A stretch of 64,000 nucleotides of DNA, from assembly GCF_022662535.1 (NCBI RefSeq), contig NZ_JAKQYM010000007.1:1-64000 (forward strand), written 5' to 3'. Both the position numbers and the translations under genes were made by a program. The notes under the pieces were generated by a model, which worked only from the letters and a program-made list of their open reading frames with translations, was not told the DNA's origin and did not search any database. Shown one piece after another: positions 1 through 9,048 of the stretch (positions are counted from its first letter, which is position 1; every line of letters begins with the position of its first letter). The DNA comes from Polaribacter marinus (lineage in GTDB: Bacteria > Bacteroidota > Bacteroidia > Flavobacteriales > Flavobacteriaceae).

Positions 1-77
1 ACTGATTACTGATTACTGATTACTGATTACTGATTACTGATTACTGATTACTGATTACTGATTACTGATTACTGATT
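1..77. repeat. Heptamer tandem repeat (ACTGATT)n
   Basis: Eleven perfect copies of the 7-base unit ACTGATT run from the window edge to position 77; the array may continue to the left. It reaches into the 3' end of the AraC-family gene: the stop codon and the last codons of that minus-strand gene are formed by the final repeat copies. A 7-base unit shifts frame with each copy gained or lost, so such arrays are often length-variable. Here the stop lies in the array copy nearest the gene, so copy number changes further out should not alter the protein. Confidence 0.95.
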
Positions 78-992
78 TAAACTCATTACATATTTTTTGG
101 GTGTTGTACCAAATTTCTTTTTAAAGGCAGCGATAAAATGGCTAGCCGTACTGTAACCAACTTTTAAACCCACTTCATTTACATTGTATTGATTACTCTC
201 TAATAATCGTCTAGAGTGTTCCATCTTATAATCAAATAAAAAACTATACACAGTATCTCCGTAAATTTGTTTAAAACCTTCTTTTAATTTTTTAATGTTT
301 AAACCAATTTCGTTTGCTAATTCTTGTAAACTTGGTGGTTCAGACATTCTAGAAATAATAATTTCTTTTGCTTTTCTTATTTTAATTACATTTTGTTCAT
401 CAACTAAAAAGGGACAATATTCTCCATTTGGATTTTCTTCTTGTTGAAAATGTAAACTTAACAATTCATATACTTTTCCTTTTACATACAATTCTTTAAT
501 AGAACTATTAATATTAGAACTAATAATTTGTTGTAAAACAATAGATACCGTTGGTTTTATTTCTGTATCGTCATAGTATTTTTTGTTACTATTTTCATTG
601 CTTAAAAAAGGAATATATCCAGATTCTTTAGAAAATAAAGAGTGAAATTTTTCTATTGAAATCAATAAAGAAATTAATGTGGTTTTGGGTTGAATTTCTA
701 AATGGATGGGTAATTTTCTTTGTGGATTGTATAACAATATCGATCTATTGCCTAGAACATTAAATGTATACGATGTATTGTTAAATAAAAATTTAGAATT
801 TCCTCGTAAACAAAAGTGCATTTGTATAAAAGTACTATCTATTTCTCTTTCAAATATTTGTACTTCTTTGCTTTCGTTCTGAAAATGAAGTACATAAAAA
901 CCTTTTTCTAAGTTTATTTCTTCAAAAGAACTTTCTTCGACATTTTTAAACATATAAATTCTTTTAAATTGATTTCTTTTATTTAGAACCAT
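69..992 (-). CDS. AraC-family transcriptional regulator
   Basis: Protein of 307 residues. The C-terminal ~100 residues form the double helix-turn-helix of AraC regulators: a first HTH around 'LQELANEIGLNIKKL' and a second around 'VNEVGLKVGYSTASHF', followed by the family signature FKKKFGTTPKKY. The N-terminal ~190 residues look like a cupin-type ligand-binding domain but match no subfamily I can name. It is transcribed away from hemA, so it may control the heme cluster or respond to iron or porphyrin; this is inferred from position only. The chosen start is ATG at 990-992; an in-frame ATG at residue 14 is an alternative. The 3' end runs into the heptamer array. Confidence 0.85.
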   Translation of the reverse strand: MVLNKRNQFKRIYMFKNVEESSFEEINLEKGFYVLHFQNESKEVQIFEREIDSTFIQMHFCLRGNSKFLFNNTSYTFNVLGNRSILLYNPQRKLPIHLEIQPKTTLISLLISIEKFHSLFSKESGYIPFLSNENSNKKYYDDTEIKPTVSIVLQQIISSNINSSIKELYVKGKVYELLSLHFQQEENPNGEYCPFLVDEQNVIKIRKAKEIIISRMSEPPSLQELANEIGLNIKKLKEGFKQIYGDTVYSFLFDYKMEHSRRLLESNQYNVNEVGLKVGYSTASHFIAAFKKKFGTTPKKYVMSLNQ

Positions 993-1028
993 TCTATATA
1001 AAAAACATCAAATTCCTTTGTTTTAGTG

Positions 1029-1036
1029 CAAAAATA
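1029..1036 (-). promoter_or_regulatory. Candidate -7 box for the AraC-family gene
   Basis: On the minus strand this reads TATTTTTG, a full match to the Bacteroidetes -7 element TAnnTTTG. It is about 37 bases upstream of the AraC-family start codon. No clear -33 element is visible. Confidence 0.45.
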
Positions 1037-1131
1037 AGGATTTCTATAAGTTTATTAATTAAAAAGTTTCTAAAAAACATATAACGTTATAAAAAGTACT
1101 TTCAGCGATGTTTTTTTTTGTTTTAAGTTTT

Positions 1132-1139
1132 TACTTTTG
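1132..1139 (+). promoter_or_regulatory. Candidate -7 box for hemA
   Basis: TACTTTTG matches TAnnTTTG. It overlaps the upstream TTG codon at 1137, so that TTG would sit inside the promoter. This argues that translation of hemA begins at the ATG at 1158, about 12-15 bases after the expected transcription start. Confidence 0.5.
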
Positions 1140-1157
1140 ACCAACTTTAAGAAACAC

Positions 1158-2393
1158 ATGCAAGAAGTTAAGCAAGAGCATTTTTACAATATTGGAGTTA
1201 GTTATAAAAAAGCAGACGCAAAAATGCGTGGTAAGTTTTCTTTATCTAAAGAAAATCAGGTAGCTTTATTAGAACTAGCAAAAGAAAAAGGTTTTACTGG
1301 GATTTTTATTCTATCTACTTGTAATAGAACAGAAATCAATGGTTTTGCAGAACATCCGTACCAATTAATACAATTATTGTGTTCTTTTTCTGAAGGAACT
1401 GTAGAAGAATTTGCGACTATTTCTAATGTGTACAAAAACCAAGAAGCAATCAATCATTTGTATCGAATAGGTACAGGTTTAGAGAGTCAAATTTTAGGAG
1501 ATTATGAAATTGTAGGTCAATTAAGACAGTCTTTTAAATTGGCAAAATCTTTAAATACAACAAATGCTTATTTAGAAAGGTTAATTAACTCTGTGCTTCA
1601 AGCTAGTAAAAGAGTGAAAAATGAAACAAAATTAAGTTCGGGAACAACTTCTGTTTCTTATGCAGCTGTTCAGTATATCATCAAAAACTTACCAGATTAC
1701 AATTCTAAGAATATTTTGGTTTTTGGTTTGGGTAAAATGGGAAAACATACGTGTAAAAATTTAGCAGAATATACACAAAACAAATCCGTTTGCTTAATAA
1801 ACCGTACAGAAGAAAAAGCGGTAGAATTTGTTAAAGAACACCAATCTATCAGAAACTCCGTAATAGAAAACTTATCAGAAGAAGTAAAAAAAGCAGATGT
1901 ATTAATTGTATCTACAGGTGCAGATAAACCTACAATTACTCAGAAGCATATTGCAGGCAATAAAGAAATTTTAATTTTAGATTTATCGATGCCAGAAAAT
2001 GTTGCAAAAAATGTAACTGAATTTAAAGGTGTTTCTTTGGTAAATGTAGATGAACTCTCTAAAATTACTGATGAAACTTTAGCAATTCGCCAACAAGAAG
2101 TGCCCTTAGCAGAAATTATTATAGAAACTCATAAAACTGAATTTAACGATTGGTTAAACCACAGAAGTTTTACGCCTGCAATTGCAGCATTAAAACTATC
2201 TTTAGAAAATATTAAAAAAGACGAGATCAATTTTCAAAAAAAGAAAATAGTTAATTTTGATGAAAATCAAGCAGAAATATTAACTTCACGTTTTATTCAA
2301 AAAATAACCACACAATTTGTGAAACATTTAAAGGATGAAAATACATCTGTTTCACAAAGCCTTCAAGTAATTAATAAGGTTTTTCAATCTTAA
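1158..2393 (+). CDS. hemA: Glutamyl-tRNA reductase
   Basis: First step of C5-pathway tetrapyrrole synthesis: reduces glutamyl-tRNA(Glu) to glutamate-1-semialdehyde with NADPH. The catalytic cysteine is in STCNRTEI (residue 55 from this start), the region after it carries the conserved GLESQILGDYEIVGQ segment, and a Rossmann motif 'VFGLGKMGK' marks the NADPH domain. The helical dimerisation domain fills the C-terminus. Length (411 residues) is normal. The frame is open to a TTG at 1137, but that codon overlaps a promoter box, so ATG 1158 is preferred. It heads the heme cluster, 10 bases before hemCD. Confidence 0.95.
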   Translation: MQEVKQEHFYNIGVSYKKADAKMRGKFSLSKENQVALLELAKEKGFTGIFILSTCNRTEINGFAEHPYQLIQLLCSFSEGTVEEFATISNVYKNQEAINHLYRIGTGLESQILGDYEIVGQLRQSFKLAKSLNTTNAYLERLINSVLQASKRVKNETKLSSGTTSVSYAAVQYIIKNLPDYNSKNILVFGLGKMGKHTCKNLAEYTQNKSVCLINRTEEKAVEFVKEHQSIRNSVIENLSEEVKKADVLIVSTGADKPTITQKHIAGNKEILILDLSMPENVAKNVTEFKGVSLVNVDELSKITDETLAIRQQEVPLAEIIIETHKTEFNDWLNHRSFTPAIAALKLSLENIKKDEINFQKKKIVNFDENQAEILTSRFIQKITTQFVKHLKDENTSVSQSLQVINKVFQS

Positions 2394-2403
2394 AAAAAAC
2401 TCC

Positions 2404-3993
2404 ATGCAGAAAATCATAAGAATAGGAACTCGCGATAGCCAATTAGCGCTTTGGCAAGCTAATAAAGTACGCAAAGAATTAAAGGAAATAGGCTATGAGT
2501 CTGAGTTGGTTCCTATAAAGTCTTTAGGAGATATTGTTTTAGATAAACCTTTGTATGAATTAGGTATAACGGGAGTATTTACCAAAAATTTAGATATTGC
2601 TATGCTAAATGGTGATATAGATATTGCAGTACATTCATTAAAAGATGTTCCAACGGCTTTACCAGAAGGAATTGTACAAGCTGCTGTTTTAAAACGTGCA
2701 AATTATACAGATTTGTTAGTTTTAAAAGATACAGAAGAGTTTTTTGGACAGCCAAATGGCATCATTGCAACGGGGAGTTTACGTAGAAAAGCGCAATGGT
2801 TAAATCGTTATCCAACTCATAAGGTTGAAGATTTAAGAGGAAATGTAAATACACGTTTAGAAAAATTAGAAAATAGCGAAACCTGGAATGGGGCAATTTT
2901 TGCAGCGGCTGGTTTAGAGAGACTAGGAATAAGAGATAAAGGAGCAATTCCATTAACATGGATGATTCCTGCACCAGCACAAGGTGCAATTATGATTACA
3001 GCTTTAGAAAAAGATAATTATGTATTAGATGCATGTGAGCAATTAAACCATCACGAAACTAAAGTTTGTGTTGGTGTAGAGCGCGAATTTTTAAGGTTGT
3101 TAGAAGGAGGTTGTTCTGCCCCAATTGGAGCTTTGGCTTATGTTGACGAGAAGACTGAAGAAATTAATTTTAAAGGCGTTTTATTAAAAAAAGATGGATC
3201 TAAAAAAATTACAGTAACTAAAACTGCAAAACTTGGAAGTCATCATTTTTTAGCAAAAGATTGTGCCGATTATGTTATAAATAGAGGTGGTAAAGAATTA
3301 ATGTTAGAAGATGAGGAGATTTCTACAAAAATAGCTACTATTTATTCTACAAAGAAACTTTCAGAATTACAGAAAGAAATATTACCTCAAGCTATTGGGA
3401 TAAAAGATAGCGATTTCATTAAAATCCGTTTTAATAGAATTCCTCCAAAGGTGATAAAAAACGAAATAGAAAACGTTGTCATCACAAGTCAAAATGGTGT
3501 AGAAGCTCTTTTGAATTCTTTTACTAGAGATGAAATGAATTTTAAAAATATTTTTTGTGTAGGTAGAAGGACCAAAAAATTGATTGAAAATAGAATAGGT
3601 AAAGTTGCTTATGTTACAAAAAGCGCAAAAAAATTAGCAGAGTATTTATTCAAAGAATTAAAAATTTCAGAAGTAACTTATTTCTGTAGTAACTTAAGAT
3701 TAGATGTTTTACCTGCTTTTTTAAAAGCTTATGATATTAAAGTGAATGAAGTTGAGGTCTATAAAACCATGTTAAGTCCTGTAAAAATCGAAGATGAAGT
3801 TTCTGGAGTTTTGTTTTACAGTCCTTCAGGAATTGAAAGCTATTTAGAAGAAAATTCAACAGACAAAGTGGCTTTTTGTATTGGAGAAACCACAGCAAAA
3901 GAAGCAAGAAAGCATTTTGAGAAAGTAGAAGTAGCTAATTTGCCAAGCGTAGATAGTGTATTAGAATTGGTGAATTTGTATTACTCAAAATAA
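2404..3993 (+). CDS. hemC-hemD: Fused hydroxymethylbilane synthase / uroporphyrinogen-III synthase
   Basis: 529 residues, far longer than HemC alone (~310). Residues 1 to about 300 are porphobilinogen deaminase: it starts with RIGTRDSQLALWQA, has the 'HSLKDVPT' motif, and Cys237 in LEGGCSAPIGA is the expected dipyrromethane cofactor attachment site. Residues ~320-529 resemble HemD, with 'ITSQNGVEAL' and 'FYSPSGIESYLE' motifs in the second half. The protein would polymerise porphobilinogen and then cyclise the linear tetrapyrrole to uroporphyrinogen III. I recall such fusions as common in flavobacteria. It is probably co-transcribed with hemA. Confidence 0.92.
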   Translation: MQKIIRIGTRDSQLALWQANKVRKELKEIGYESELVPIKSLGDIVLDKPLYELGITGVFTKNLDIAMLNGDIDIAVHSLKDVPTALPEGIVQAAVLKRANYTDLLVLKDTEEFFGQPNGIIATGSLRRKAQWLNRYPTHKVEDLRGNVNTRLEKLENSETWNGAIFAAAGLERLGIRDKGAIPLTWMIPAPAQGAIMITALEKDNYVLDACEQLNHHETKVCVGVEREFLRLLEGGCSAPIGALAYVDEKTEEINFKGVLLKKDGSKKITVTKTAKLGSHHFLAKDCADYVINRGGKELMLEDEEISTKIATIYSTKKLSELQKEILPQAIGIKDSDFIKIRFNRIPPKVIKNEIENVVITSQNGVEALLNSFTRDEMNFKNIFCVGRRTKKLIENRIGKVAYVTKSAKKLAEYLFKELKISEVTYFCSNLRLDVLPAFLKAYDIKVNEVEVYKTMLSPVKIEDEVSGVLFYSPSGIESYLEENSTDKVAFCIGETTAKEARKHFEKVEVANLPSVDSVLELVNLYYSK

Positions 3994-4007
3994 TAAAGAA
4001 TGTCTCC

Positions 4008-4056
4008 TCGAGCGCAGTCGAGAGGTTTTTATAAATTAGGTCTCGACTACGCTCGA
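4008..4056. repeat. REP-like inverted repeat between hemCD and hemB
   Basis: Two 16-base arms (4008-4023 and 4041-4056) pair with one mismatch around a 17-base loop. The arms are GC-rich (TCGAGCGCAGTCGAGA type), unlike the AT-rich surroundings. From memory, similar CTCGACTGCGCTCGA palindromes are scattered through flavobacterial genomes. It could act as an mRNA-stabilising hairpin or processing point within the heme transcript. Confidence 0.75.
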
Positions 4057-4076
4057 CCTGACATAAGCTAAAATTT

Positions 4077-5042
4077 ATGTTTAGAACTCGCAGATTAAGA
4101 AAACACGAAGGAATTAGAAGATTAGTTAGAGAAACTAAGGTATCTGTAGACGATTTTGTGTATCCTCTTTTTATTGAAGAAGGAGAAAATATAGAAACTG
4201 AGATTGTTTCTATGCCAGGAATTAAGCGTTTTTCTTTGGATAGAATTTCTAAAGAATTAGACGAGGTAGTTTCTTTAAATATTCCGGCGGTTTTGTTATT
4301 CGGAATCCCATCTCATAAAGATGATGAAGGAACCGAAACTTGGAATGATAACGGAATCATGCAACAAGCAATTCGTTTTATCAAGAAAAATTACCCAAGC
4401 TTATATGTAATTACAGATGTTTGTTTTTGTGAATATACTTCTCATGGTCATTGTGGAATTATTCATGACAATGATGTAGATAATGATGCTACGCTAGTCA
4501 ATATTGCAAAACAAGTTATTTCACATGCAAAAGCTGGTGTAGATATGGTTGCACCATCCGGAATGATGGATGGAACGATTGATATGATTCGTCAGTCTTT
4601 AGACAATACAGGTTTTGTAAACTTACCAATTATGGCTTATGCTGTAAAATATGCATCGGCATTTTATGGTCCTTTTAGAGATGCAGCAGATTCTGCACCT
4701 TCTTTTGGAGACCGAAGAACCTATCAAATGGATCCTGCAAACAGAGACGAAGGAATGCGTGAAGCAACTTTTGACGATCAAGAAGGAGCCGATATTTTAA
4801 TGGTAAAACCAGCTTTGTCTTATTTAGATATCATAAGGGATTTAAAAAATAGTTTTGACAGACCAATTGCATGTTATAATGTAAGTGGAGAATACGCAAT
4901 GGTAAAAGCCGCTGCAGAAAAAGGTTGGATTGATGGCGAAAGAGTAATGATGGAAAGCTTACTGTCTATGAAAAGAGCAGGAGCAGATATTATTATTACT
5001 TATTTTGCTAAAGAAGCCGCAAAAGTGTTGTTAAAAAAATAG
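4077..5042 (+). CDS. hemB: Porphobilinogen synthase (delta-aminolevulinate dehydratase)
   Basis: Condenses two 5-aminolevulinate molecules to porphobilinogen. Visible active-site features: the cysteine-rich [14 protein letters not shown] segment typical of zinc-dependent ALAD, and two Schiff-base lysines, K191 in '[12 protein letters not shown]' and K244 in '[10 protein letters not shown]'. At 321 residues it is full length. The start ATG at 4077 directly precedes the conserved '[15 protein letters not shown]' N-terminus. It lies between hemCD and hemL, with repeat elements on both sides. Confidence 0.96.
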   Translation: MFRTRRLRKHEGIRRLVRETKVSVDDFVYPLFIEEGENIETEIVSMPGIKRFSLDRISKELDEVVSLNIPAVLLFGIPSHKDDEGTETWNDNGIMQQAIRFIKKNYPSLYVITDVCFCEYTSHGHCGIIHDNDVDNDATLVNIAKQVISHAKAGVDMVAPSGMMDGTIDMIRQSLDNTGFVNLPIMAYAVKYASAFYGPFRDAADSAPSFGDRRTYQMDPANRDEGMREATFDDQEGADILMVKPALSYLDIIRDLKNSFDRPIACYNVSGEYAMVKAAAEKGWIDGERVMMESLLSMKRAGADIIITYFAKEAAKVLLKK

Positions 5043-5107
5043 CCTTTCGCTTTTAGTTGTTTGCATTTTGCGAATAGCCAAAAGCCAAAAGCCAAAAGCT
5101 AAAAAAA
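5043..5107. repeat. Short intergenic repeat (GCCAAAA units)
   Basis: The hemB-hemL gap carries three tandem copies of AGCCAAAA (about 5076-5100), preceded by a partly complementary CGCTTTTAG segment, giving a weak hairpin. No gene is present. Confidence 0.5.
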
Positions 5108-6403
5108 ATGGAATTCAAAAAATCACAAAAATTATACGAAAAAGGATTGGTAAACCTTGTTGGAGCAGTAAATTCTCCAGTAAGAGCCTTTTCATCTGTT
5201 GGTGGAAATCCGTTGTTTATCAAGAAAGCAAAAGGAACTAAAATTACCGATGTAGATGGTAATAAATATATAGATTTAGTGCTTTCTTATGGACCAATGA
5301 TTTTAGGTCATAGACATAAAAAAGTACAAAAAGCTGTTGAAAAAGCATTAAAAAAAGGATATTCTTTTGGTGCATCAACAGAAAACGAAATAAAATTAGC
5401 AAAAATTGTTTGTGATGCTTTTCCGGGAATGGATAAAGTACGTTTTGTAAATTCTGGTACAGAAGCTGTTTTAAGCGGAATTCGTTTGGCAAGAGCATTT
5501 ACTGGAAAAGATAAAATTATAAAATTTGCTGGTTGTTATCACGGGCATCAAGATGCTTTATTGGTTGCTGCAGGTTCTGGATTAATGACTTTAAGTTTAC
5601 CAGGTTCTAAAGGGGTTCCAGAAGGTGCCGTAAAAAACACACTAATTTCTAATTATAATGATTTAGATAGTGTAAAAAAGCACTTTGAAGAAGATGATAA
5701 TATTGCCGCTGTAATTATTGAACCAATTGCAGGGAATATGGGGGTTGTAGTTCCTGAAGATAATTTCTTAGTAGAATTAAAAAAATACTTAGAATCTAAA
5801 GGAGCCTTATTAATTGTTGATGAGGTAATGACAGGTTTCCGTTCTAAATTTGGTGGAGCGCAAGAATTATTAGGCGTAGAAGCAGATATTACCTGTTTGG
5901 GTAAAGTTATTGGTGGAGGTTTCCCTGTAGGAGCTTACGGAGCAAGAGAAGAAATAATGCAAGAAGTTGCACCTTTAGGAGGAATGTATCAGGCAGGAAC
6001 GTTGAGTGGAAACCCAATTGCTATGGCAGGAGGAATTGCAACCTTAACGGAACTGAAAAAGCAAAATCCGTATAAACAATTCGAAGAAACAGGAAGTATT
6101 TTAGAAGTAATCTTATTAGAAACTGCTAAAAAATACAATGTAGCTTTAACAGTAAATCGATTTGGTTCTATGTTAAACCCTTTCTTTGTAAATAGTGAGG
6201 TGACCAACTTTGTAGAAGCGCAATTATCTGATACTAAAAAGTTCGCTGTTTTCTTCTGGGAAATGATCAAAAACGGAGTTTTCTTACCTCCAAGTCAGTT
6301 TGAAGCATGGTTTTTATCATCAGCTTTATCAGACAAGGACATTAAAAAAATAAGTAAAGCAATTGATGCAGGTATGAAGAAAGTTGCAGAAATGAAAAAA
6401 TAA
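5108..6403 (+). CDS. hemL: Glutamate-1-semialdehyde 2,1-aminomutase
   Basis: PLP enzyme that converts glutamate-1-semialdehyde to 5-aminolevulinate, the partner of HemA. Class-III aminotransferase features are clear: 'NSGTEAVLSGIRLAR' binds the cofactor phosphate, 'CYHGHQDALL' and 'VDEVMTGFR' flank the ring, and K266 in LGKVIGGGFPVGAYG is the Schiff-base lysine. At 431 residues it is full length. Unlike many bacteria, hemL is here in the same cluster as hemA. A repeat-rich gap with an unrelated gene follows it. Confidence 0.96.
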   Translation: MEFKKSQKLYEKGLVNLVGAVNSPVRAFSSVGGNPLFIKKAKGTKITDVDGNKYIDLVLSYGPMILGHRHKKVQKAVEKALKKGYSFGASTENEIKLAKIVCDAFPGMDKVRFVNSGTEAVLSGIRLARAFTGKDKIIKFAGCYHGHQDALLVAAGSGLMTLSLPGSKGVPEGAVKNTLISNYNDLDSVKKHFEEDDNIAAVIIEPIAGNMGVVVPEDNFLVELKKYLESKGALLIVDEVMTGFRSKFGGAQELLGVEADITCLGKVIGGGFPVGAYGAREEIMQEVAPLGGMYQAGTLSGNPIAMAGGIATLTELKKQNPYKQFEETGSILEVILLETAKKYNVALTVNRFGSMLNPFFVNSEVTNFVEAQLSDTKKFAVFFWEMIKNGVFLPPSQFEAWFLSSALSDKDIKKISKAIDAGMKKVAEMKK

Positions 6404-6617
6404 CCGCAAAGAGGCAAAGGAAAGCGCAAAGGTCGCTAAGAAATATTATAAAATCTCTGCGAACTCTGCGAAAAAACATAGCGTCTCTGCGTTTAAATAA
6501 AGTTGCGTTTAAATTAAAAGTAACCGCAAAGAGGCAAAGTAAACCACAAAGGTCGCAAAGAAATATTTATAAAACCTTTGCGAAAAACTCAGCGCCTCTG
6601 CGTTTAAAAATAAGAAA
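6404..6617. repeat. Two copies of a palindromic CGCAAAG-type repeat upstream of the GxxExxY gene
   Basis: Two ~100-base units (about 6403-6500 and 6520-6610) each start with ACCGCAAAGAGGCAAAG and end with CTCTGCGTTTAAA, with many internal GCAAAG / CTTTGCG words that can pair with each other. A third, more diverged unit lies downstream of the next gene at 7001-7096. The three units therefore bracket the 6618-6995 gene. Confidence 0.8.
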
Positions 6618-6995
6618 ATGACTGAAAACGAAATTTCTAAAATTATTGTAGACTGCGCTTTAAAAGTTCATAGAGCTTTAGGTCCAGGTCTTTTAGAAAG
6701 TTCTTATGAAGAATGTTTGTTTTATGAGTTAGGGAAGAGGAATCTAAAAGTAGAAAAACAAAAAGCATTGCCTTTAGTTTATGAAGAAGTAAAACTCAAT
6801 GTAGGTTATAGAATAGATTTAATAGTTGAAGATAAAGTAATTGTTGAGTTTAAATCAGTAGAAAGTATAAATGAGGTTCATTTAGCTCAAGTTTTAACTT
6901 ATCTAAAGCTATCAGAATGTAGATTAGGGTTGTTAATTAATTTTAACGTTGCTTTAATAAAATACGGTATTAAAAGAGTAGTAAATAATTTATAA
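6618..6995 (+). CDS. GxxExxY-family PD-(D/E)XK nuclease-like protein
   Basis: 125 residues. It carries the family-defining GxxExxY motif (GLLESSY, residues ~24-30) and a PD-(D/E)XK-type core: D in 'YRIDLIVEDK' followed by E-x-K in 'VIVEFKSVE'. This predicts a restriction-endonuclease-like fold; the biological role of the family is not established. The gene has no link to heme synthesis, yet it sits between hemL and hemE and is bracketed by the CGCAAAG palindromic repeats. This suggests the gene plus repeats inserted as a unit. Confidence 0.85.
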   Translation: MTENEISKIIVDCALKVHRALGPGLLESSYEECLFYELGKRNLKVEKQKALPLVYEEVKLNVGYRIDLIVEDKVIVEFKSVESINEVHLAQVLTYLKLSECRLGLLINFNVALIKYGIKRVVNNL

Positions 6996-7000
6996 ATAAT

Positions 7001-7096
7001 AACCGCAGAGACACTAAGATAACCGCAAAGTTTGCTAAGAAATTAGAAAAACCTTTGCGACCTTAGCGAAAAACCTTTGCGACCTTTGCGTTTAAA
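7001..7096. repeat. Third CGCAAAG-type repeat, downstream of the GxxExxY gene
   Basis: ACCGCAGAG... through CTTTGCGACCTTTGCGTTTAAA. It is related to the two units at 6404-6617 but more diverged, and ends three bases before the hemE start codon, so it forms the whole hemE leader. Confidence 0.75.
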
Positions 7097-7098
7097 CC

Positions 7099-8127
7099 AT
7101 GATAAAAAACGATTTATTTTTAAGAGCCTTAAAAGGAGAAACTGTAGACCGTCCACCAGTTTGGATGATGCGTCAAGCAGGAAGATACTTGCCAGAATTT
7201 CAGGAAATCAAAAAGAAATACGATTTCTTTACACGTTGCCAAACCCCAGAATTAGCATCAGAAATTACAGTACAACCAATTCGTAGGTTTGGTATGGATG
7301 CTGCCATTTTGTTTTCAGATATCTTGGTAATTCCACAAGCAATGAATATCCATGTGGAAATGAAACCCAATTTTGGACCTTATTTACCAAATCCAATTCG
7401 TACTCAAAAAGATTTAGATTCAGTAATTGTTCCAGATATTCAAGATACTTTAGGCTATGTAATGGAGGCAATTAAAGCAACCAAAGAAAAGTTAAATGAT
7501 GAAGTGCCGTTAATTGGTTTTGCGGGTTCACCATGGACGATTCTTTGTTATTGTGTACAAGGGCAAGGCTCTAAAAACTTCGATAAAGCCAAAGAATTGT
7601 GTTTCACAAATCCTGTGGTAGCGCATTCTTTATTACAAAAAATAACAGACACAACCATTGCATATTTAAAAGCAAAAGTGGCAGCAGGAGTAGATGCTGT
7701 TCAGGTTTTCGATTCTTGGGGAGGTATGCTATCTCCAGTAGATTATCAAGAATTTTCTTGGCAATATATGCAACAAATTATCGATGCTTTAAAAGAGAGC
7801 ACTCCAGTAATTGCTTTTGGTAAAGGTTGTTGGTTTGCTTTAGATGAGATGTCTAAATCGGGGGCTGCTGCGCTAGGTGTAGATTGGACCTGCTCGCCAA
7901 GAAATGCTCGTTATTTATCTGGAGGAAATATTACTTTACAGGGGAATTTTGATCCTACAAGATTATTTTCACCGCCAGCGGAAATAAAGAAAATGGTGCA
8001 TCAAATGATTAACGAATTTGGTAAAGACAGATATATTGTAAATCTTGGTCATGGTATTTTGCCAAACATTCCGTTAGAGAATGCAAAAGCGTTTATTGAT
8101 GCCGTAAAAGAATACAAAGTCTCATAA
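7099..8127 (+). CDS. hemE: Uroporphyrinogen decarboxylase
   Basis: Removes four carboxyl groups from uroporphyrinogen III to give coproporphyrinogen III. The N-terminal signature '[16 protein letters not shown]' is intact, as are '[16 protein letters not shown]' and '[12 protein letters not shown]' and the C-terminal 'NLGHGILPN'. At 342 residues it is full length. Its upstream region is the third palindromic repeat, so it may depend on read-through or on a promoter within the repeat. Confidence 0.96.
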   Translation: MIKNDLFLRALKGETVDRPPVWMMRQAGRYLPEFQEIKKKYDFFTRCQTPELASEITVQPIRRFGMDAAILFSDILVIPQAMNIHVEMKPNFGPYLPNPIRTQKDLDSVIVPDIQDTLGYVMEAIKATKEKLNDEVPLIGFAGSPWTILCYCVQGQGSKNFDKAKELCFTNPVVAHSLLQKITDTTIAYLKAKVAAGVDAVQVFDSWGGMLSPVDYQEFSWQYMQQIIDALKESTPVIAFGKGCWFALDEMSKSGAAALGVDWTCSPRNARYLSGGNITLQGNFDPTRLFSPPAEIKKMVHQMINEFGKDRYIVNLGHGILPNIPLENAKAFIDAVKEYKVS

Positions 8128-8134
8128 AATTAGA

Positions 8135-8295
8135 TTTTTGCGCGTTCCCTAAAAGGTCGCGCTTTCCATTATATCTTTTTATGCTGATTATTTAGGTTAC
8201 TAATTTACGGTACCTATTATTTTAAATTATCTATAAAAGATATTGAAATAAGTTTAGCATAAAAAGGATGCCATTTCAATCGCTAACGCAAACCA
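8135..8295. repeat. Imperfect inverted repeat element between hemE and the EI24 gene
   Basis: This gap forms a long imperfect hairpin. Perfect 11-base arms CTTTTTATGCT (8175-8185) and AGCATAAAAAG (8256-8266) lie inside outer segments that begin TTTGCGCGTTCCC and end AATCGCTAACGCAAA. I recall GCGCGTTCCCT...GGTCGCGCTTTCC sequences as dispersed repeats in flavobacterial genomes. Confidence 0.6.
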
Positions 8296-8301
8296 ACGCT
8301 A

Positions 8302-9048
8302 ATGATTAAAAATATACTTTCAGGAATAGGAGCTTACGCAGGTGCTTTTAGTTTAATTTCAAAATTAAAACTTTGGAGTTACTTTGTAATTCCTATTATA
8401 ATTAGCATTGTAACTGCCGCTGTTATAGGTTTTACAGCTTACGGATTATCAGATAATATTGGTCAGTTTTTAGCCCAGATTTGGGTTTGGGATTGGGGAA
8501 AAGAAACCTTTACTACAATCTCATCTGTTATTGGAGGAATTTTTGTTTTGGTAATCGGACTAATTTTATATAAGCATATAATTTTGGCTTTATCCGCTCC
8601 GTTTATGAGTACAGTATCCGAAAAGATAGAAATTCATATCAATGGAGATTTAAAGCACAATCACATACAAACCACTTTTCAACAACAATTAATTAGAGGA
8701 ATTAGAATCAATTTTAGAAATTTAGGAAAAGAATTATTAATTACAATGCCTATTTTATTGTTGAAATTTATTCCTTTAGTAAATATATTTTCAACAATTT
8801 TATTGTTTTTAATTCAGGCATATTATGCTGGTTTTGGGAATATGGATTATACCTTAGAAAGACATTTAAATTATAAAGACAGTCTTCATTTTGTCAGTAA
8901 AAATAAAGGTATTTCTATTGGAAACGGAATTGTTTTTATGTTGTGTTTACTAATTCCTGTCATCGGAATTATTATTGTTTTACCGCTTTCGGTAACCGCT
9001 GCCTCAGTAAAAACGGTTGATTTATTAAATAGGGAAAATGAAAGATAA
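8302..9048 (+). CDS. EI24-domain integral membrane protein
   Basis: 248 residues with four or five hydrophobic segments (about residues 25-50, 73-93, 148-175, 215-240). The pattern matches the EI24/CysZ-like membrane family. CysZ members move sulfate, but nothing here shows substrate specificity. It overlaps hemF by 11 bases, so the two are translationally coupled. The pairing with hemF is a recurrent arrangement that suggests a role linked to the envelope or porphyrin export; this is inference. Confidence 0.75.
   Translation: MIKNILSGIGAYAGAFSLISKLKLWSYFVIPIIISIVTAAVIGFTAYGLSDNIGQFLAQIWVWDWGKETFTTISSVIGGIFVLVIGLILYKHIILALSAPFMSTVSEKIEIHINGDLKHNHIQTTFQQQLIRGIRINFRNLGKELLITMPILLLKFIPLVNIFSTILLFLIQAYYAGFGNMDYTLERHLNYKDSLHFVSKNKGISIGNGIVFMLCLLIPVIGIIIVLPLSVTAASVKTVDLLNRENER

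Noticed and set aside
1137..1157. TTG start for hemA at 1137
   Set aside because: It lies inside a full-consensus -7 promoter box, and ATG 1158 gives the normal HemA N-terminus.
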